From Cyanobacteria bacterium UBA11370 (lineage in GTDB: Bacteria > Cyanobacteriota > Cyanobacteriia > Cyanobacteriales > Coleofasciculaceae): a stretch of 5,470 nucleotides of DNA. The position numbers were made by a program, and so were the translations under genes. Location: contig DNGI01000270.1 in NCBI GenBank assembly GCA_003486645.1, positions 1 to 5,470 on the forward strand. Direction: 5' to 3'. Within the stretch, counting starts at the first letter, position 1. Each line of letters opens with the position of its first letter. Of this stretch, positions 3,964 through 5,470 are shown piece after piece. The notes under the pieces are model-generated. The model saw only the letters and a list, made by a program, of their open reading frames with translations. It was not told the origin of the DNA and did no database searches.

Positions 3964-5408
3964 GCTGCTGTAGTCGTCTCACTCAACCGAACAAGCCATG
4001 CTGGTTGTACTCCAAGAATTACAATTAAAATAGCTAAAATAATTGCGGGTATCCGTTCGCTCCAATACACTCGCGGTAAACTGATTACCTTAGCAGATAG
4101 ACGACCAAAAAAGGCGCGATCGAGCAGAATTAAGAAGTAAACAGCCGTTAAACCTGTACCAATCATACAGAGGATAGTTTGTGTTGGAAATACAGGAAAA
4201 CTACCCCGAAATACCAAAAATTCAGCAATAAATCCCACCATTCCTGGAATTCCAGCACTCGCCATTACTCCTAACACCATTAAACTACCAATCAACGGCA
4301 TTCCTCGTTCTCGGTTAAATAAACCATTGAGTACGTCTAAATCGCGTGAACCCGTCTTTTTATAAACAATTCCCACTAAAAAGAACAGTAGGGCAGAGAT
4401 TAAACCATGACTCACCATTTGCAGCACAGACGCTACGATTGAGAGGGGTGTAGCTGCCGCCGCCGCTAGTAGAATATAGCCCATGTGAGCCACTGAGCTA
4501 AATGCTACCATTTTCTTCATATCGCGTTGAGAAATTGCACTGAACGCACCGTAAAGTACACTAATGACTGCCCACGTTGCTAACCAAGGTGCGGCTAAAG
4601 TCCAAGCTTCGGGAAATAATTCCAACCCAAATCGTAATAAACCGTAAGTCCCTAATTTTAGCAACACCCCTGCTAACAACATTGAAATAGGTGTTGATGC
4701 TTCAACGTGTGCATCTGGCAACCAGGTATGAAACGGTACTAAGGGAATTTTTATCCCAAATGCAACTAAAATTGCTCCGAGTAGCAACAATTGCCGACCT
4801 ACAGGGAGTAAAGATGCCAGTTGTTGGGTTTCGATATAACTAAAGCTGGACGAACCACTTAAAAATACTAACCCCAGAAATGCCGCTAGAACTAATGCCC
4901 CTGATACGGCTGTATATAATAGAAACTTGGTGGCTGCATAGCCGCGTCGCTGTCCTCCCCAAATCGCAATTAAAAAGTATAATGGGATGAGTTCTAGCTC
5001 GTAAAACAAGAAAAACAGCAGTAAGTTTTGAGCTAGAAATGCACCCGCTACACCTGCATTTAATAACAAGATTAATGAGTAATAGAAGCGAGGGCGATCA
5101 ATCGTTTCATCCGTGCTGTAAAGTGCCATTACTGTGAGTAAACTATTTAACATCAGTAACGGCATCGACAAGCCATCCACCCCTAAACTATAGGTTAAAC
5201 CTAATGTTTCAATCCAAGGCAGATACTCTTGAAACTGTAAGTTTGGATCACCCGCATTAAACTGTAACAGCAGTACAACTGACCAGAGAAAGAGTCCGCT
5301 GGTAACGGCTAATGTGGCTTGACGGGTATGTTTAGCGGTGATAATTCCCGGCAAAAATCCTACTAAAGCGGCACTGATGATGGGTACCAAAATTAAGGCA
5401 CTTAACAT
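3945..5408 (-). CDS. ndhD4: NDH-1 subunit NdhD4-like, 487 aa
   Basis: This is an antiporter-like, proton-pumping membrane subunit of cyanobacterial NDH-1 in the thylakoid, homologous to NuoM of complex I. The paralogue paired with CupB serves the constitutive, lower-affinity CO2-uptake complex (NDH-1MS'). It is a polytopic protein with many hydrophobic helices. Conserved residues by position: E137 in FYELELIP, K220 in FGIKIPLVPFHTWLPDAHVE, K251 in LLKLGTYGLLRFG, H334 in VSHGLISALLFF and E396 in GFIAEFLVF, matching the ionisable chain of NuoM (E144, K234, K265, E407). The length is typical of this group. The start is ATG 5406-5408; no Shine-Dalgarno is seen because a heptamer tract abuts the start. 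The stop lies in another tract. Assignment to D4 rather than D3 rests on the CupB-like neighbour. ndhF4 is expected upstream, beyond the window. Confidence 0.9.
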   Translation of the reverse strand: MLSALILVPIISAALVGFLPGIITAKHTRQATLAVTSGLFLWSVVLLLQFNAGDPNLQFQEYLPWIETLGLTYSLGVDGLSMPLLMLNSLLTVMALYSTDETIDRPRFYYSLILLLNAGVAGAFLAQNLLLFFLFYELELIPLYFLIAIWGGQRRGYAATKFLLYTAVSGALVLAAFLGLVFLSGSSSFSYIETQQLASLLPVGRQLLLLGAILVAFGIKIPLVPFHTWLPDAHVEASTPISMLLAGVLLKLGTYGLLRFGLELFPEAWTLAAPWLATWAVISVLYGAFSAISQRDMKKMVAFSSVAHMGYILLAAAAATPLSIVASVLQMVSHGLISALLFFLVGIVYKKTGSRDLDVLNGLFNRERGMPLIGSLMVLGVMASAGIPGMVGFIAEFLVFRGSFPVFPTQTILCMIGTGLTAVYFLILLDRAFFGRLSAKVISLPRVYWSERIPAIILAILIVILGVQPAWLVRLSETTTAAIVVSR

Positions 5409-5410
5409 AG

Positions 5411-5470
5411 TTGTTGTTTGTTATTTGTGGTTTGTTATTTGTTGTTTGTTATTTGTTATTTGTTGTTTGT
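5411..5470. repeat. STRR heptamer tract, TTGTTRT, more than eight units
   Basis: From 5411 the sequence reads in strict 7-bp phase: TTGTTGT, TTGTTAT, TTGTGGT, TTGTTAT, TTGTTGT, TTGTTAT, TTGTTAT, TTGTTGT, then TTGT at the window edge. It begins three bases upstream of the ndhD4 start codon and continues beyond the window, so it occupies the whole visible leader of that gene. Confidence 0.9.

Noticed and set aside
3732..4028. 98-codon plus-strand hydrophobic open frame
   Set aside because: The apparent membrane segment is translated heptamer repeat (TTG/GTT units), and the rest is antisense to ndhD4 and the cupB leader.
5411..5470. Regular repeats considered as a CRISPR array
   Set aside because: The period is 7 bp with no spacers, so this is an STRR tract.

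Overview
The window looks like chromosomal DNA of a cyanobacterium, probably filamentous. Three things point there: a photosynthetic NDH-1 subunit of the CO2-uptake type (NdhD4-like) followed by its CO2 hydration partner (CupB/ChpX-like), two perfect HIP1 octamers (GCGATCGC), and abundant short repeats of kinds common in filamentous cyanobacteria (heptameric STRR tracts and about 120-bp palindromic MITE-like elements). Every gene I can support is on the minus strand, so the genes read from high to low coordinate.

Right half (2612-5470) is a carbon-concentrating module. ndhD4 (3945-5408) encodes an antiporter-like membrane subunit of NDH-1. cupB (2612-3745) follows and encodes the peripheral subunit proposed to hydrate CO2 to bicarbonate. 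An ndhF4 gene is expected just beyond position 5470 but cannot be seen. Heptamer repeats precede ndhD4 and fill both edges of the ndhD4-cupB spacer. One tract contains the ndhD4 stop codon and the last few codons. The two spacer tracts are inverted and share a perfect 17-bp complementarity.

Left half (1-2408) is an accessory, decaying region. In minus-strand order it holds a small protein with a KRPSMYLG motif (2067-2402), a 120-bp MITE (1882-2001), a DUF416 (YjaG-like) gene split by a second type of MITE (1528-1653) with a clear 5-bp AATTG target duplication, a short C-terminal gene remnant overlapping a small membrane protein (1087-1440), another remnant frame (992-1102), a 273-residue unrecognised protein (109-930), and an inverted second copy of the 120-bp MITE (7-125) that supplies the stop codon of the 273-residue gene.

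I saw no complete new defence system, CRISPR array, tRNA or rRNA. The best-supported unusual observation is how the repeats touch the coding sequences: one gene is disrupted, one gets its stop codon from a MITE, one has its start codon in a MITE terminus, and one ends inside a heptamer tract. All family assignments are from reading the sequence; no database search was run.
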